Counted from the stretch's first letter, positions 1 to 10,800 are shown. The stretch is 64,000 bases of DNA from Hetaerina americana (GCA_022747635.1 JAKTNV010000001.1:20961572-21025571); one strand, 5' to 3'. Notes: generated by a model not told the origin, from the sequence alone. Program-made: numbers and translations.

Positions 1-54
1 CTCATTACCCATTAGTCATTCTTCAAAATCAAATATTTTGAGACATACTTCATT

Positions 55-330
55 CAATCTAACAGGCCTATTCTTCTCCTTGTCCTGCATTTCCCACCTA
101 ACTTCCTACCTTTCACCACTCTCTTCAACAGTATTTTGCTTCCCAATGTTCCATTTTTCCTGCTTTCTTTGAATTTGTCCCAAAAATCTTCTGTCCTCCC
201 CTATCATACCTAGAACTTCATTCTTTGTTTTTTCTTTCAATCCTTATCCAAAACCACATTTTTAAAACTTCCAATCTATACCTATTCTCTCCCCTCAATG
301 ACCAAGTTTCTCATTCAATACTTAACTCAG
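55..330 (-). mobile_element. RTE-like LINE 3' fragment (family R)
   Basis: Read on the minus strand this stretch gives broken coding sequence that resembles the C-terminal tail of RTE-like non-LTR retrotransposon ORF2 (a run of E, R, K and W residues with an IQRKQEKW-like block). The same order of sub-motifs recurs at 19985-20330, 28050-28270, 35330-35560, 56260-56610 and elsewhere. Frameshifts and stops show it is dead. Family assignment rests on similarity between copies in this window and general recognition of the RTE tail. Confidence 0.5.
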
Positions 331-513
331 CACATTTTCACAGGTCTTTTTTTTCAATTTCTACTTATCAACTACCTCCTCTTTTCAAAAGCTTCTTTAC
401 CTAACACAATTCTTGTTATAATACCCTTACTACTCCGCCCACCCTCCTAAAAAACACTTGCCTTGCTCCCATCGACAAACTGCACTTTTTTAATACCCCA
501 TATATTGCCAACA

Positions 514-775
514 GGGGACATGGTAGTCCAGTGATAGAGAATTAGATTACTGACTGGAGGGCCCAGGTTCATTTCCTTGGCATGCCTCTGAGTGCCATCA
601 ACTTCACCCAAGCTGTATAATTTTTTTGGTACCAGAAATCCTTGGGAAACTATGGGTATCACAGGAAAATGAATTGTTCCCCTTTCCCTGATATGTGACT
701 TTTACAATCCATAGGGTAAGCTTTACCCTCACCTATCAAATTAAGCTTTGGGTTGATAACTGTGTTTATGATTTA
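514..775 (+). mobile_element. tRNA-derived SINE, family A, copy 1
   Basis: The 5' part is tRNA-like: an A-box-like segment TGGTAGTCCAGTGATAGAG is followed by a degenerate B box (GGTTCATTTCC). The body carries family landmarks in order: TTCACCCAAGC, GGTACCAGAAATCC, a CCCTTTCCCTGATATGTG segment and a GGGTTGATAACTGTGT end. The same landmarks recur in seven other places in the window, mostly inverted. The closest full copy is at 47266-47550. Confidence 0.75.
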
Positions 776-1440
776 TATTTCCATTAACCCCCTCTGTTGG
801 AATTTGTATGGCATATGATCTCTTCCACTATATTTCACATGCATCCTGCTTGGGATTCTATGAAGATGTGGTATCCAAACCAACAGGGCATTAAAGTTAC
901 AATTACAATATCCTAGGTGACCTTCCGCTATGAGGGTTAATCCAAGAAGTGCTCATGCAGAAACATTGTTCAAAGTCAAGTGGGGATTAAAGGATGTGTG
1001 TGTCAAGGGAATTGGTTTGTGGGAGAGGTGAGTTCTTTTGATTGGGATTTAGTTGCCGAATATGCCAAAAGGTACTGTTATTTTGGAATGGCATTAGACC
1101 CCCTTCATCTAAGTCGATCATTTTCTTCATCAAGTTACTTGACTTTAAGGGATAAATTAAATAAATTGTTATCGATTAACTCTTGTCTTTTGTTCATCAC
1201 CTTGTCTTATTATAAATGTATTTTTAATCTTTTGTTGTTGTCAGGTTTAAAATCTTTGTTTAATAACAGTTAAATCTTCTATAGGGATAGGGTGTCCTAT
1301 TTCATAAATATATTAGGTGATTTCCAATGTTGTACAATTACCTAAAAAAGGAAATCAACCAAAAACATTTAACATCAATTTCAAGTTGGTGCAAGTCACC
1401 AATGTGTCTGACTGGCTACATCCTATCCATGAAATGAAGA
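776..1440. other. unassigned interval, no gene recognised
   Basis: AT-rich sequence between a SINE and a Penelope-like element. It contains a 97-codon open frame at 980-1273 on the plus strand with a Leu/Ser-rich C-terminal half. I do not recognise it and see no splice or domain evidence that it is a gene. Confidence 0.4.
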
Positions 1441-1458
1441 CATTTGCAGACTACATGA

Positions 1459-2742
1459 ATGACTAAATCTGATCACCCTGGAAAACTATCTGGTTTATCC
1501 AGTGGAACTGGCCCTGAACATAAACACCTTAAAACCTTTCCCGTTCACCTTAAAACACCCCCTTACCCAATACATATAGTACATTACTGGCGCCGGTATG
1601 TGGACGACGTTTTCTGTGTGTGGACAGGGACAGTGAGACAACTCGACCAGTTTGTCACCTTATTAAATTCTACTGACCATAATATCCAGTTTACCAGCGA
1701 ACTAGAAAATGAAGGGACTCTGAATTTCCTAGACTTGTCCATCAAAATCACCAACCGGAAACTCGACCTCTCAATCTATAGAAAACAATGTTACACAGAC
1801 CAAGTGATACACGCCCAATCGAGGCACCACATCTCACAAAAATTATCAGCTTTTCACTCCATGATACACAGACTGTGCAGTTTACCCATGTCCGACGCAA
1901 ACATACACTTAGAACTCCAGACAATAAAGCAGATAGCAACCAACAACGGATACACCACGAAATTAATAGACACACTTTACAAAAGAAAGCAGACACAAAT
2001 AGCCATGAAGGGGATATATAACAATAAACCCCAAGGAAACGAGAAGGAAGACGGATCCAAGTGGTGGAGACTACCTTTCCTTGGGAATATATCACACAAA
2101 ATCCAAAGATTACTCCCCCGGGAAAAAATCAAAGCCGCCTTCTACAACAGACAGACACTAAAAGACAACCTGGGATCCAACAAAGACAAAATACACAAAA
2201 TGGAACAAAGCGGAGTTTACAAGCTCTGCTGCGATGACTGTAATGCAATATACATTGGACAGACTGGGAGAACATTCAACATCAGAACCAAAGAACACTT
2301 AGCTTGCTTCACAAACAACAAACACACATCCCAATTCGCAAATCATCTACTAACACACAAACACCACCGTAAATTTATCCCCAACATCTTACACATAGAG
2401 AAAAAAGGTCCAAGGTTGGATGCACTGGAAGAGTTGGAAATAATCACCCGCAAGAATTCTAAAGAAACCCACCTGGTCAATGAAATTTTGTACCCTTCCC
2501 GTTCCCCTCTCTTATGCCTCCCATTACCAAACCATTCCCCCTTAACCTCGCAAAGCCTTCAAACCCCCGCTGAGTGGCCTAAGACCTCTCCCACTCATAC
2601 CCATTACCCAGACTCTTCCCCCCCCTCCCTCCTCCGTTCTCCCCAATCCACCCCCCTCCCTGAATGTGTATATATGACCGCCCTCTACTATGTATGCCTT
2701 CACCTGAAGATGCCACGCAGTGGTGAAACCATGGTCATCTGA
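1459..2742 (+). CDS. Penelope-like reverse transcriptase/GIY-YIG endonuclease, N-terminally truncated
   Basis: This 427-codon frame encodes the C-terminal half of a Penelope-like retroelement protein. The reverse transcriptase active-site box YVDD is at residues 47-50 (RRYVDDVFC context), followed by the PLE block ending in NFLDLSI. A GIY-YIG endonuclease domain starts near residue 252 with GVYKL, a Cys-rich CCDDC, then IYIGQTGR and the downstream H-containing segment. In PLEs the RT copies the element RNA and the nuclease nicks the target. A full PLE protein is usually 700-850 residues, so the first half is lost and the nominal ATG is not native. The last 90 codons are Pro/Ser-rich and run over the 3' UTR-like C-rich segment, so the true stop may be earlier. 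The frame is undamaged, which suggests a fairly recent insertion. Confidence 0.85.
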   Translation: MTKSDHPGKLSGLSSGTGPEHKHLKTFPVHLKTPPYPIHIVHYWRRYVDDVFCVWTGTVRQLDQFVTLLNSTDHNIQFTSELENEGTLNFLDLSIKITNRKLDLSIYRKQCYTDQVIHAQSRHHISQKLSAFHSMIHRLCSLPMSDANIHLELQTIKQIATNNGYTTKLIDTLYKRKQTQIAMKGIYNNKPQGNEKEDGSKWWRLPFLGNISHKIQRLLPREKIKAAFYNRQTLKDNLGSNKDKIHKMEQSGVYKLCCDDCNAIYIGQTGRTFNIRTKEHLACFTNNKHTSQFANHLLTHKHHRKFIPNILHIEKKGPRLDALEELEIITRKNSKETHLVNEILYPSRSPLLCLPLPNHSPLTSQSLQTPAEWPKTSPTHTHYPDSSPPSLLRSPQSTPLPECVYMTALYYVCLHLKMPRSGETMVI

Positions 2743-2748
2743 ATAAAG
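2704..2748 (+). ncRNA. hammerhead-ribozyme-like fold at PLE 3' end (candidate)
   Basis: CTGAAGA (2704-2710) is followed by a 5-bp stem (GCCAC 2712-2716 with GTGGT 2720-2724), then GAAA (2725-2728), a 3-bp stem III with a 2-nt loop and a GTC triplet (2734-2736) at the expected cleavage position. One extra base separates CTGAAGA from stem II, and I find no convincing stem I. Hammerhead motifs are known in PLE terminal repeats. This copy looks incomplete. Confidence 0.4.
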
Positions 2749-2785
2749 TGTAAATGTGGAATTGCTGTGTTTTCTTTCTTTCTGT

Positions 2786-3359
2786 ATGAGTCCTACAAAA
2801 TTATTAGAGGTGTTTGCCAATTAATTGGCTTGTAATAGAAATGAACCTTTGGTGGTTTGGTGGGTTGAAAAAGTATAGACTCTTAATGAGAATAAGTATA
2901 TACGTATAAAATAAGGGTATTAAATATGTGTTGGGCAAAAAATTATTAATTTCTTGGCCTTCCTATTGTAATTTCCTTTTCCTATTATCCTTCATAATTA
3001 TACTCCTCACAAATTTGTTCCATCTATGCCATGTCTAATCCTTCTCAATCCTTTGTGAAAATGATTAATTAGATAAAAATATAAATGTTTCACCATTAGT
3101 CAGTATCAGTGACTGATTATTATGATGTATGCTAAATGTTTGCTGATTATTGTCAGTTTTATTACAATTGAGCTTTCATTTTTTTGGGTGAACCACATTG
3201 ATTTATCACCAAATTTTGCAAGAACACTTACAAAGATTACAAATTATAATTACTCTACTCTATCCCTGAGGAAATGGCACCAAATAGCCACAGTTACTAA
3301 CTCAAAAGTCAGTTTGATTGGTGATAGTTGAGCTGTTCTAATACTAAGCCTGAAGACAT
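2786..3359. other. unassigned AT-rich interval
   Basis: No gene, repeat family or structured motif recognised; only short chance frames. Confidence 0.4.
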
Positions 3360-3545
3360 GTGAAATTCATACATTAGGGTAGGGTGGGCCAGTTCCTTTC
3401 CATGTGCCACCCATGAGGTCCAAGGAAGTTCTGGGACCCAAATAAATCACAAATATCAGGTGAAACTGTGGGTGCCCAGAAAAGCATTCCCCAGAATCGA
3501 ATCTGGGCCCTCTGATCAGAAGTTCAATGCTCATACTCAATGTCA
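3360..3545 (-). mobile_element. SINE family A, copy 2 (inverted, decayed)
   Basis: On the minus strand the landmarks of family A appear in order: a degenerate B box (at the CAGAATCGAATCTGG segment, 3491-3505), the GTGCCCA block, the CTGGGACCC block and the CCATGTGCCACCC/CCTTTCC block. The A-box end near 3540 is poorly preserved. Confidence 0.65.
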
Positions 3546-3897
3546 TTTTTTGGAAGAGGAGAAATATAATCATGAGACAATCCTAACACAGCAAAAAAGA
3601 ATGTGAACAATTTAAGTGGCAACATGTCCTTCAGAATCCAGCAAAGAAATAATCATTTTCGTCAAAGTGTCAACTAAATGCCGTCATTAACTACAGCCAA
3701 TGTCATATCTTTGGTCATGATTTTATCAATATGTATCATTTCCTAGTGTACAATTCAAAAAAAATATTTTTGAGTGAGTTTAATAAAAGTATTCCTCAAT
3801 TCTAATGCACTGTGCAGTATCATTTAGTCTATACCTTCTAGGGTGCAATCACAGATCTTCTATTAATTAAATATAATTAAGAATTAATTCAAGATTG

Positions 3898-3975
3898 TGA
3901 TGGAGGGGAGAATGCTGGGAAAGCGAAGTAGATGGAGGAATAAAACAGAAATGTTGGGGAAATTAAAACAGGTAG
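3898..3975 (+). mobile_element. RTE-like LINE 3' fragment (family R), short
   Basis: A short purine-rich piece (GATGGAGGGGAGAATGCTGG and following) matches the distal part of the family-R copies at 56490-56580 and 60130-60220, where the translation gives the GKRGRGR-type motif. Heavily decayed. Confidence 0.4.
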
Positions 3976-4000
3976 AATGTTTGCAGAGCTAATGAGTGAG

Positions 4001-4309
4001 GGGATCAGGATTGGTGCGGGGGCTACTGTACTGGCTTCCCTCCCAGAGGGCCCGGGTTCAAATCCTGGTGGTGTTGAATATTTTTCAGTGGTATCTTGAT
4101 CCCTACTTGAGGTGCTTTGTGGAGGGCACTTTGAGTGAGTACGCCATCTATCAGATGAGACGTTAAGCTGTGGACCCCTTGGCGCCTTTCATTAAGAGTA
4201 GGTTAATGCCGACGCCGGGTTTCTCTTCACCCTTCATCCTTTCCTGTCCATCCCCTATGGCGCAAATGACCTCAGCTGTCGGTCGCCTCCCCTAAATACT
4301 ACTACTGCT
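4001..4309 (+). mobile_element. tRNA-derived SINE, family C, full-length copy with target-site duplications
   Basis: Starts GGGATCAGGATTGGTGCGG and has a tRNA-like head with a strong B box (GGGTTCAAATCC at 4052-4063). The body ends in the GGTCGCCTCCCCTAAATAC region. Flanking 13-bp direct repeats, GCTAATGAGTGAG at 3988-4000 and GCTAATGAATGAG at 4310-4322, differ at one base and mark the insertion. A second nearly colinear copy lies at 49387-49687 on the other strand, a third runs off the right edge (63915-64000), and a head-only scrap is at 41880-41922. The full length is about 309 bp. Confidence 0.85.
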
Positions 4310-4322
4310 GCTAATGAATGAG

Positions 4323-6990
4323 TCATTGGTATGTATGATATGGATGCATTTCTAAGCATGTTTTCTCTCATTTCGAGTGCTTATGAGTACAGAGTACAAT
4401 ATATGAGTAGAATGTGTAAAGACAAAGGCCATCTAAATTCTATCCTAAACTGGTACATTACTGTTACTAAAAATAATAGACCAAAAGCCAGTTCTGTCAT
4501 AGCACTCATCATTCCAACCCTATGGCTCCCTTAACTGTCCACAAATGGAAGGTATTCAGGGCATATCATCTGGAAACTGACCGGCATCAATGATGGCATT
4601 GGCAGTCTCACTGTTGAGAGTGACCATTAGAGAGAGGCATATTTATTAATACTTGTGTGATAGACTTAGTTTGGGGAAGACCTTTGTGGGAATCTGCAGA
4701 ACAGTGGAAATTCCTGGGGAAAGTTTTTCTTCACTTTCACAGAGTATACTATAGATATATATACTATGGAAAAGTTAAAAAAAAAATGCTCTTGCTCCCT
4801 CCTCTATCCACACTAGTTGAAGGGATTTTTAGAAAATGAAACAGTTTTCATAAAAAAGTCCAGAAATAGATTTTACATCATCATTATGTGTTATCAATAC
4901 AAAGATTGGTCTACTTAACAGAGAGTAGGGGAGCTGATCAATTTAGTGAATAGGGCTAATATGTTGTGAAGGTCTTTCAGTTTTAAGGCTAAGGAGCTTG
5001 CCACAGCTCACTGATTGCAAAGGAATACTCAATCCAACTTTGGAACTTTCTTCTGGGAAACAATCCTGCACAAGAAAGTATGAGAGTACTGCGAGGGATA
5101 TAAGATGAAAGAATCATATTCGGACTGCAAAAAATGAGAGCCAATGTGTATACTGTAAACCATGCCATGAATTTTATTTTAAACGCTTCTGCCAATGCCA
5201 AATTCATGCATCAAAATTACAAGTAACTGTATCTCTTCATTTTCTTGATGTCTAAATAGATAAATATGGAAAATAAAGCTTATTACAACTGGCTTAGCTA
5301 TGCATGAAAACTTAAAAATAATTTAAGGCATTCAAGCACTTTCCTGTTTATATCTGTTACTTAGAATTCTTCAACATGAGAATGCCAATCAAAATTTTCA
5401 ATTAGATATAGTCCCGAAAATTTGATGGAGCTGGGCTGTTGAATAAATTCATGGGAGTACACTCTAAGCAGGAGACTTAAAATAGCTGGATTGACTTCGT
5501 TAAGAAATTGTAGACAAAATAATTTTGTTTTACCCACACAAATTTCATATATTTTAGAGTAATACAAGGAGAGGAATGATAAAGAATTGATATAGGAATG
5601 AGTTCAGATAAGATCAGCTAAATTTGTAAATATAGAGAGCATTCAAGCTTATTTCTAACACCAAGGAAATTATTAGAACCCCTCACTATATCAGCAGATT
5701 GGACCACCCAGAGAATTGGATGTTTGCACTGGTATATTTTAATATTAGATTCTTTCTTCACAGAAGTCATGGCCATACAGAACATACGTAGACCGACACC
5801 AAGGTGAAAAATTCAAACATTTTCAGTGAAGAAGACCTCATTTTATCAGCAATTCCTAGCAAAAGCACTTAATTCAAATTTGAAATGTATCATCCTGACA
5901 CCCCCTGCCAAATGCCCATGAGGCAGCGTATTATGTGGATATAGACGACCTGATATTTGGCTGTTGATACCTTCATAAAACCCATGTTCGGAATTATTGA
6001 TGGAATTTTGGTAGTGAATGCATCAAATATACTGCTGATGCAGTCAGATATTTTTACATAGATATTTGTTCTAATGAGTGCTTGGTGGGTAGACTATGAG
6101 CAACTTGGCAATTTTATTATGGTTATGCCAAGTGGCATAACCATAGTTAAAAAGTGGATATTAATGAGAATCAATGACAAAGATGGTATGTTTTGCTGAG
6201 TTACTGGGATTACCTCCCCACCCCTCCAACAACTACCCTCTTGAAAAGGTCAGATATGACTATTTGAACTGCAGCATTTTCATTAGTTTACCTCAATGCT
6301 TCAAAAACAATTTAATGCTTGAAAGAAAAAACCATTTTTTACCATGGATCACCAATCAAAGACGCTCTTAATTGACTCTCGACCAGGGCTAAGACAAATA
6401 AGGCAATTTGCTGATAAATTTGTAGTTTATAAAGTTTAAATTCCACTGTAAATCATCAAGTCCTGTTGGGTCCATCCTGTGTTGTGGGGTTGGCTGTTAA
6501 TGTAGCCAGAGAAAAATCTCAATATTATCCCTCAAATCTAATTCAAAATTTCATTGATGATATGTGTGACTGGTGTGCTGGCAACAAACTGAAACTGAAC
6601 TATAACTGTACCAGAACACAGGCCACGCTATCCATCCATTCTGGTCACATGACAATCTTAAATTATTGCTGTACGATGATCCAATCAATGCTGTTTCTAC
6701 AGTTTGATTTCAAGGAGTAAATATTCATCAGAATGGTAGTTGATTGATTCATGTTGATCAGTTAAGCAACAATCTAAACACTATTTTGAACTAAATACGG
6801 TTTATTTGCAATACGGTGTCATTTGATGTAGTGAAAACAATTTACTACTCAAATTTCTATTCAAGAGTCAATCATGGGATTGTTCTATGGGCTCAGCAGT
6901 CAATAAGCTGCATACGATCTTCAAAATAAAAAAGAAATTTTCTGAAGTAATGTAGGAGTGTGACTTTCAACACTTCTTGATAACTATTTC
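4323..6990. other. unassigned AT-rich interval
   Basis: No gene or repeat family recognised. The short open frames (60-84 codons) show no domain, splice or codon signal. One perfect small hairpin is at 6118-6145. Confidence 0.4.
6118..6145. repeat. perfect 12-bp inverted repeat, 4-nt loop
   Basis: TATGGTTATGCC (6118-6129) is followed by AAGT and then its exact reverse complement (6134-6145). It stands alone in unannotated DNA; no function is evident. Confidence 0.8.
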
Positions 6991-7026
6991 TAGAAAAACA
7001 AAGGAATCTCCTAACAGTTCCAAGCT

Positions 7027-7028
<2 letters not shown>

Positions 7029-7060
<32 letters not shown>
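7029..7060. repeat. (TA)n microsatellite
   Basis: About 16 uninterrupted TA units, lying outside the left arm of the 7097-8079 palindromic element and matching the much longer TA tract beyond its right arm. PLEs are known to favour such AT microsatellites. Confidence 0.95.
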
Positions 7061-7061
<1 letters not shown>

Positions 7062-7096
7062 CGATTGTACGGAAAAACTCATACGAGCGGCACAAT

Positions 7097-7401
7097 AATT
7101 GGCTGACACAACATAACACAAATAGAAAAGAATAGACACATATAAAAGAACACTTACACGGTAAATTGTTCGAGCTTTCGGCCCTCTCAGGGACCTTCTT
7201 CAAGAGAGACTGAAAATATGCTATGGAACAGGAGAGGGGAAAGAGTTATGGGCGTGGAGGGGAGGTGTGGAGGGGAGGTGTGGAGGGGAATGCTGGGAGG
7301 GAAATTAAATATGGCGGTTAAGGGTGGGAATTTTAAAGGAACGGAAGGATAGTATGTAGGCGGATTCACGAGTTCTCACCTCTATGTTGGTAGCTGAATC
7401 A
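7097..7401. repeat. left arm of 305-bp inverted repeat
   Basis: Reverse complement of 7775-8079 with about one mismatch. It includes three tandem copies of a GTGGAGGGGAG-type unit (7255-7290) that are mirrored exactly in the right arm, which argues for recent duplication or gene conversion. Confidence 0.9.
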
Positions 7402-7774
7402 CCAACCAATCCACCAACCCTTTGGCGCCCCCCCGTGACAAATTTCCCAATATTTCCCCAACTTGCAACCGCCCCCGATGTAAAACCTGTCCTCTTATTA
7501 TGCCTACTCCCCTCTCCCTACATCCCCTCATAGCCCCCCCACCTCGTTCCCACGCTAATTGCCTCTCAAAAAATATTATTTATCTTTTATCATGCAAGCA
7601 TTGCACTTCCTTCTACATAGGTGAATGCATTACCCCCTTATCCATCCGAATGAATAATCACCGATACTCCTGTAATTCTGCCTCACTCTCTTCTCTTCCT
7701 ATCCCTTCACACGCCAATTCCCACAACCTTTCATTCGACCAGTGTTTTTCCCTCAGCATCCTAGAATCCCTACC

Positions 7775-8309
<535 letters not shown>

Positions 8310-8321
8310 TAGATATATGTC

Positions 8322-8925
8322 ATATCATATTGCTCCCCAATTTGGTCCACATCATCCCCAACTAACCTTAAATCCCTTGATTGCATCTCTTACTTCTTTA
8401 CCAAAATAGTCAAACACCGAGTCCCACATTACCGCAATATGCCCTCAAATGCTGTTCTGTCTTCCCTATCCATTTCTAGTCCCCAAAGCTGCAGACTTAA
8501 AGCTGATTTAAAACTCCTCTACAAGACCCTAAACTCGGCTATTGATTGCCCTGAACTGCTATCTTTCTTTAACTTCAGAATACCAACCCGATCCACCCGC
8601 ACCCACTCCCTACTCCATCTGCCTATTCCTAGAATATCTCTCACCAAGCGCTCACTGTTATTTCGCCTCTCCTCCCTTCAAAATTCACTCCATCACACTG
8701 TCGACCCCTTTAACCTATCATGCAACAACTTCACCACCCAAGCTTTATCCCACCTTTCAGTAAATTAAAATTTTCCCCTGTCCATGCTTGGTTCTCGTTG
8801 TTATTGTTATACTGTTATTGTCTTTTGTCCTCTTTTATGTTTGTTATATTTTTCACTGTAAATTGGCGCCACTGCTGTATGTGAACAATGTTTTAAAATA
8901 AAAATAAAATAAATAAAATATACTG
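8322..8925 (+). mobile_element. non-LTR retrotransposon (LINE) 3' end, RT C-terminus, with A-rich tail
   Basis: From 8331 the translation gives a [14 protein letters not shown] block, a frameshift near 8400, then a frame to 8768 with motifs typical of the C-terminal tail of jockey/CR1-type LINE reverse transcriptases (LLYKTLNSAIDCPELLSF, then SLLFRLSSLQN). A 3' UTR of about 120 bp ends in repeated AAATA units (8895-8922), the usual LINE tail. It is 5'-truncated and abuts the TA tract. Confidence 0.75.
8439..8768 (+). pseudogene. LINE reverse transcriptase C-terminal fragment
   Basis: A 109-codon frame covering the region after the RT thumb. The LLYKTLNSAIDCPELL and RSTRTHSLLHLP motifs are those that follow the palm in jockey/CR1-like LINEs. 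The N-terminal part of the same region continues upstream in another frame (8331-8405), so a frameshift near 8405 breaks it. No catalytic residues are present. Confidence 0.7.
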
Positions 8926-8927
8926 CA

Positions 8928-9257
8928 AATCTGTTCTTAATGAAAAATAATCATCGCTCATTGCTGTCAAATAGTGAAATCCATTTCTATAATACAAGGA
9001 AAAACAACTGTATACATGTCACTCACCACAGAATATCTCATGTACAATTTAATTCTCCAAGGAACCAAAACTGTATTATTCTATACCAGAGTACATTAAA
9101 TCCTCTAATACCAGAGCAATGTACAAAAAAATTAAAAAAAAACTACTACTTATGAAGTGCTATTTGTGCATTAGCATCATAATTATTATTTGTTGTGTAT
9201 TTTTAATAGGAGCCTGTAAATAGTACCCTATTTACTCTATGTGAAATAAACAAACAG
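8928..9257 (+). mobile_element. second LINE 3' end fragment, different family
   Basis: The 71-codon frame 8940-9155 has the pattern of the extreme C-terminus of CR1/L2/Daphne-like ORF2 proteins: HFYNTRKNN, a HRISHVQF segment, ILYQSTLNPLIPE, then a Lys-rich end. A short 3' UTR with AATAAA (9246-9251) follows. It is adjacent to, but unlike, the LINE tail at 8322-8925, so the two are separate insertions or a chimera. Confidence 0.6.
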
Positions 9258-9439
9258 GTTTTTTGAAACCTCGGTACGTATACTGTCTGATATATGTTGA
9301 ACAACTGCAGCAGATGATGAATCCCATGCCTTCATTTTTCTATGTGCATGATCTTTGGAGAATAAATATTATTATCATTAATTAGAATTATGACTCAAGC
9401 AAGCTCAAACTCTGGGTTATATCAGGAAAATCACAAATT

Positions 9440-9510
9440 TCAACACTTCTAATGACAATGCAATAATTTCCAAGTGTAAAAATCATTCCCCTCGACTGGG
9501 CGAACACTTC
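9440..9510 (-). mobile_element. SINE family B fragment (tRNA T-arm half)
   Basis: The minus-strand piece contains the GTGTAAAAATCATTC joint and a decayed CTCGACTGGGCGAAC, matching the T-arm end plus tail of family B (compare 44886-44915). The D-arm half is absent. Confidence 0.45.
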
Positions 9511-9998
9511 TATTTGACTTAAAAACTTATAATGACCACTGATGATCTACACTGACGGGAGAAAATAGTATCCAGGAAGGGTCAGAAAAGTCAAAACAAT
9601 CAAAGATTCAAGCAGCTTCCCACACCTGGTCAGTCAACACTAAATATCAGTTTCTATATACCTAATCTATGTATATAGACAAGTTAGATAGCTGTCTTGA
9701 GGGGAAAAATAACAATTTCTTTTAAATAAAAAACAGTGCGAAGTCTGAGTTGCTATGTGGTTTGGGAGCCACTGCGGAAATATATGCATGTATGTGGTAT
9801 GTACTCAATCAAGGAGTATCAAGTATTATGTTTACTTGTATTAAGGAAAAGCAAGAAGGTAAACTGATGACATATTGACCAGGGGAGTCATACAGCTAAT
9901 GATGTCCAATTATCTTTTAAGAAAAATTCATGTAATGAAAAAATATGGGCTATTGTTCAAATGGATGTTGTATTGCCAGATAAAGACAATCTGAATGG

Positions 9999-10000
<2 letters not shown>
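9511..10000. other. unassigned interval
   Basis: No gene or repeat family recognised between the SINE B scrap and the TA tract that borders the mariner. Confidence 0.35.

Positions 10001-10045
<45 letters not shown>
10001..10045. repeat. (TA)n microsatellite at mariner left flank
   Basis: About 22 TA units directly outside the left inverted repeat of the mariner at 10048. Another TA run begins at 10801, so the transposon sits within a single TA array, as expected for insertion at a TA target. Confidence 0.95.
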
Positions 10046-10047
<2 letters not shown>

Positions 10048-10048
<1 letters not shown>

Positions 10049-10800
10049 GAGGGTCATCCGGAAAGTAGTACCCGTTCGTGCCGCATGAAGTGCTGACGAC
10101 GCGAGTAGCCGCTGGACGAGGTCAGATAGCTTCAGTGGCTTGTCTGCCTTCTCTGAGCCAAGTTGCGTGACGATAGCATTGCCTGTGTTGTTTCTGTGAT
10201 TGTTTACAATGTTTAAAAAAATTGAGAACGCCGCCAGTTGTGAAGTGAGGGCAGTGATTAAATTCCTCAATGCAAGAAACGTTCGCCCATGTGATATTCA
10301 TCGCCAATTAAAGGAGGTGTATGGAGACAATGTAATGGACGAGTCGTCTGTTCGGCGGTGGTGTCGCAACTTCAACATGGGGAGGGGGAACACACACGAC
10401 GATGAGCGTTCGGGGAGACCGTCTGTCATTACAGACCAACTGGTGAGCTCAGTTGACGAATTCGTGAGGAACGATCGGCGCGTCACAATTGATGACATCT
10501 GTGAGCATTTTCCCAATGTTTCTCGAACAATTGTTCATGAAATTGTTAAACACCATCTGCATTATGCAAAAATTTGTGCAAGATGGGTCCCTCGCGTATC
10601 TCAATGAGCTGGCGGCGAAGGTCTATGCAGCAGGAATACAGAAACTTGTCACACGTTATGACAAATGCCTTAATTTGCTTGGAGATTATGTTGAGAAGTA
10701 GTTTAAAGTATCCTCTTTCAAATAAAATTTTTTATGTTTGTTAATATTTACTTTTGTGTCTTTATTTCACGAACGGGTACTACTTTCCGGATGACCCTCG
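10048..10800 (+). mobile_element. mariner transposon, internally deleted, perfect 33-bp TIRs
   Basis: Terminal inverted repeats 10048-10080 and 10768-10800 are identical over 33 bp (outer end CGAGGGTCATCCGG). TA follows the right end; the left flank reads CA. At 753 bp it is short of the usual 1.3 kb: the transposase N-terminus and C-terminus are kept and the catalytic middle is missing. The perfect TIRs suggest it was mobilised in trans not long ago. Confidence 0.93.
10209..10684 (+). pseudogene. mariner transposase, catalytic core deleted
   Basis: From ATG 10209 the frame encodes the N-terminal helix-turn-helix region of a mariner transposase: a VIKFLNARNV helix, SVRRWCRNF, the GRPS linker and a second HTH with DDICEHFPNVSRTIVHEI, ending near ARWVPR at 10598. 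The following bases, in another frame, encode the C-terminus (AAGIQKLVTRYDKCLNL, then GDYVEK at the end). All three aspartates of the DD34D catalytic triad are therefore lost. The product could still bind TIRs, so if translated it might act as a repressor; that is inference. Confidence 0.85.

Larger units (their letters stand above)
1440..2785 (+). mobile_element. Penelope-like element (PLE), 5'-truncated
   Basis: Contains an open frame with a PLE-type reverse transcriptase palm end and a GIY-YIG nuclease, followed by a C-rich region and a 3' tail with a hammerhead-like fold (2704-2736) and an AATAAA box near 2742. The RT fingers and most of the palm upstream of the YVDD motif are missing. 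The left boundary near 1440 is approximate; no target duplication was found. Confidence 0.8.

Noticed and set aside
1748..2095. 115-codon minus-strand frame inside the PLE
   Set aside because: Shadow of the RT/GIY-YIG frame.
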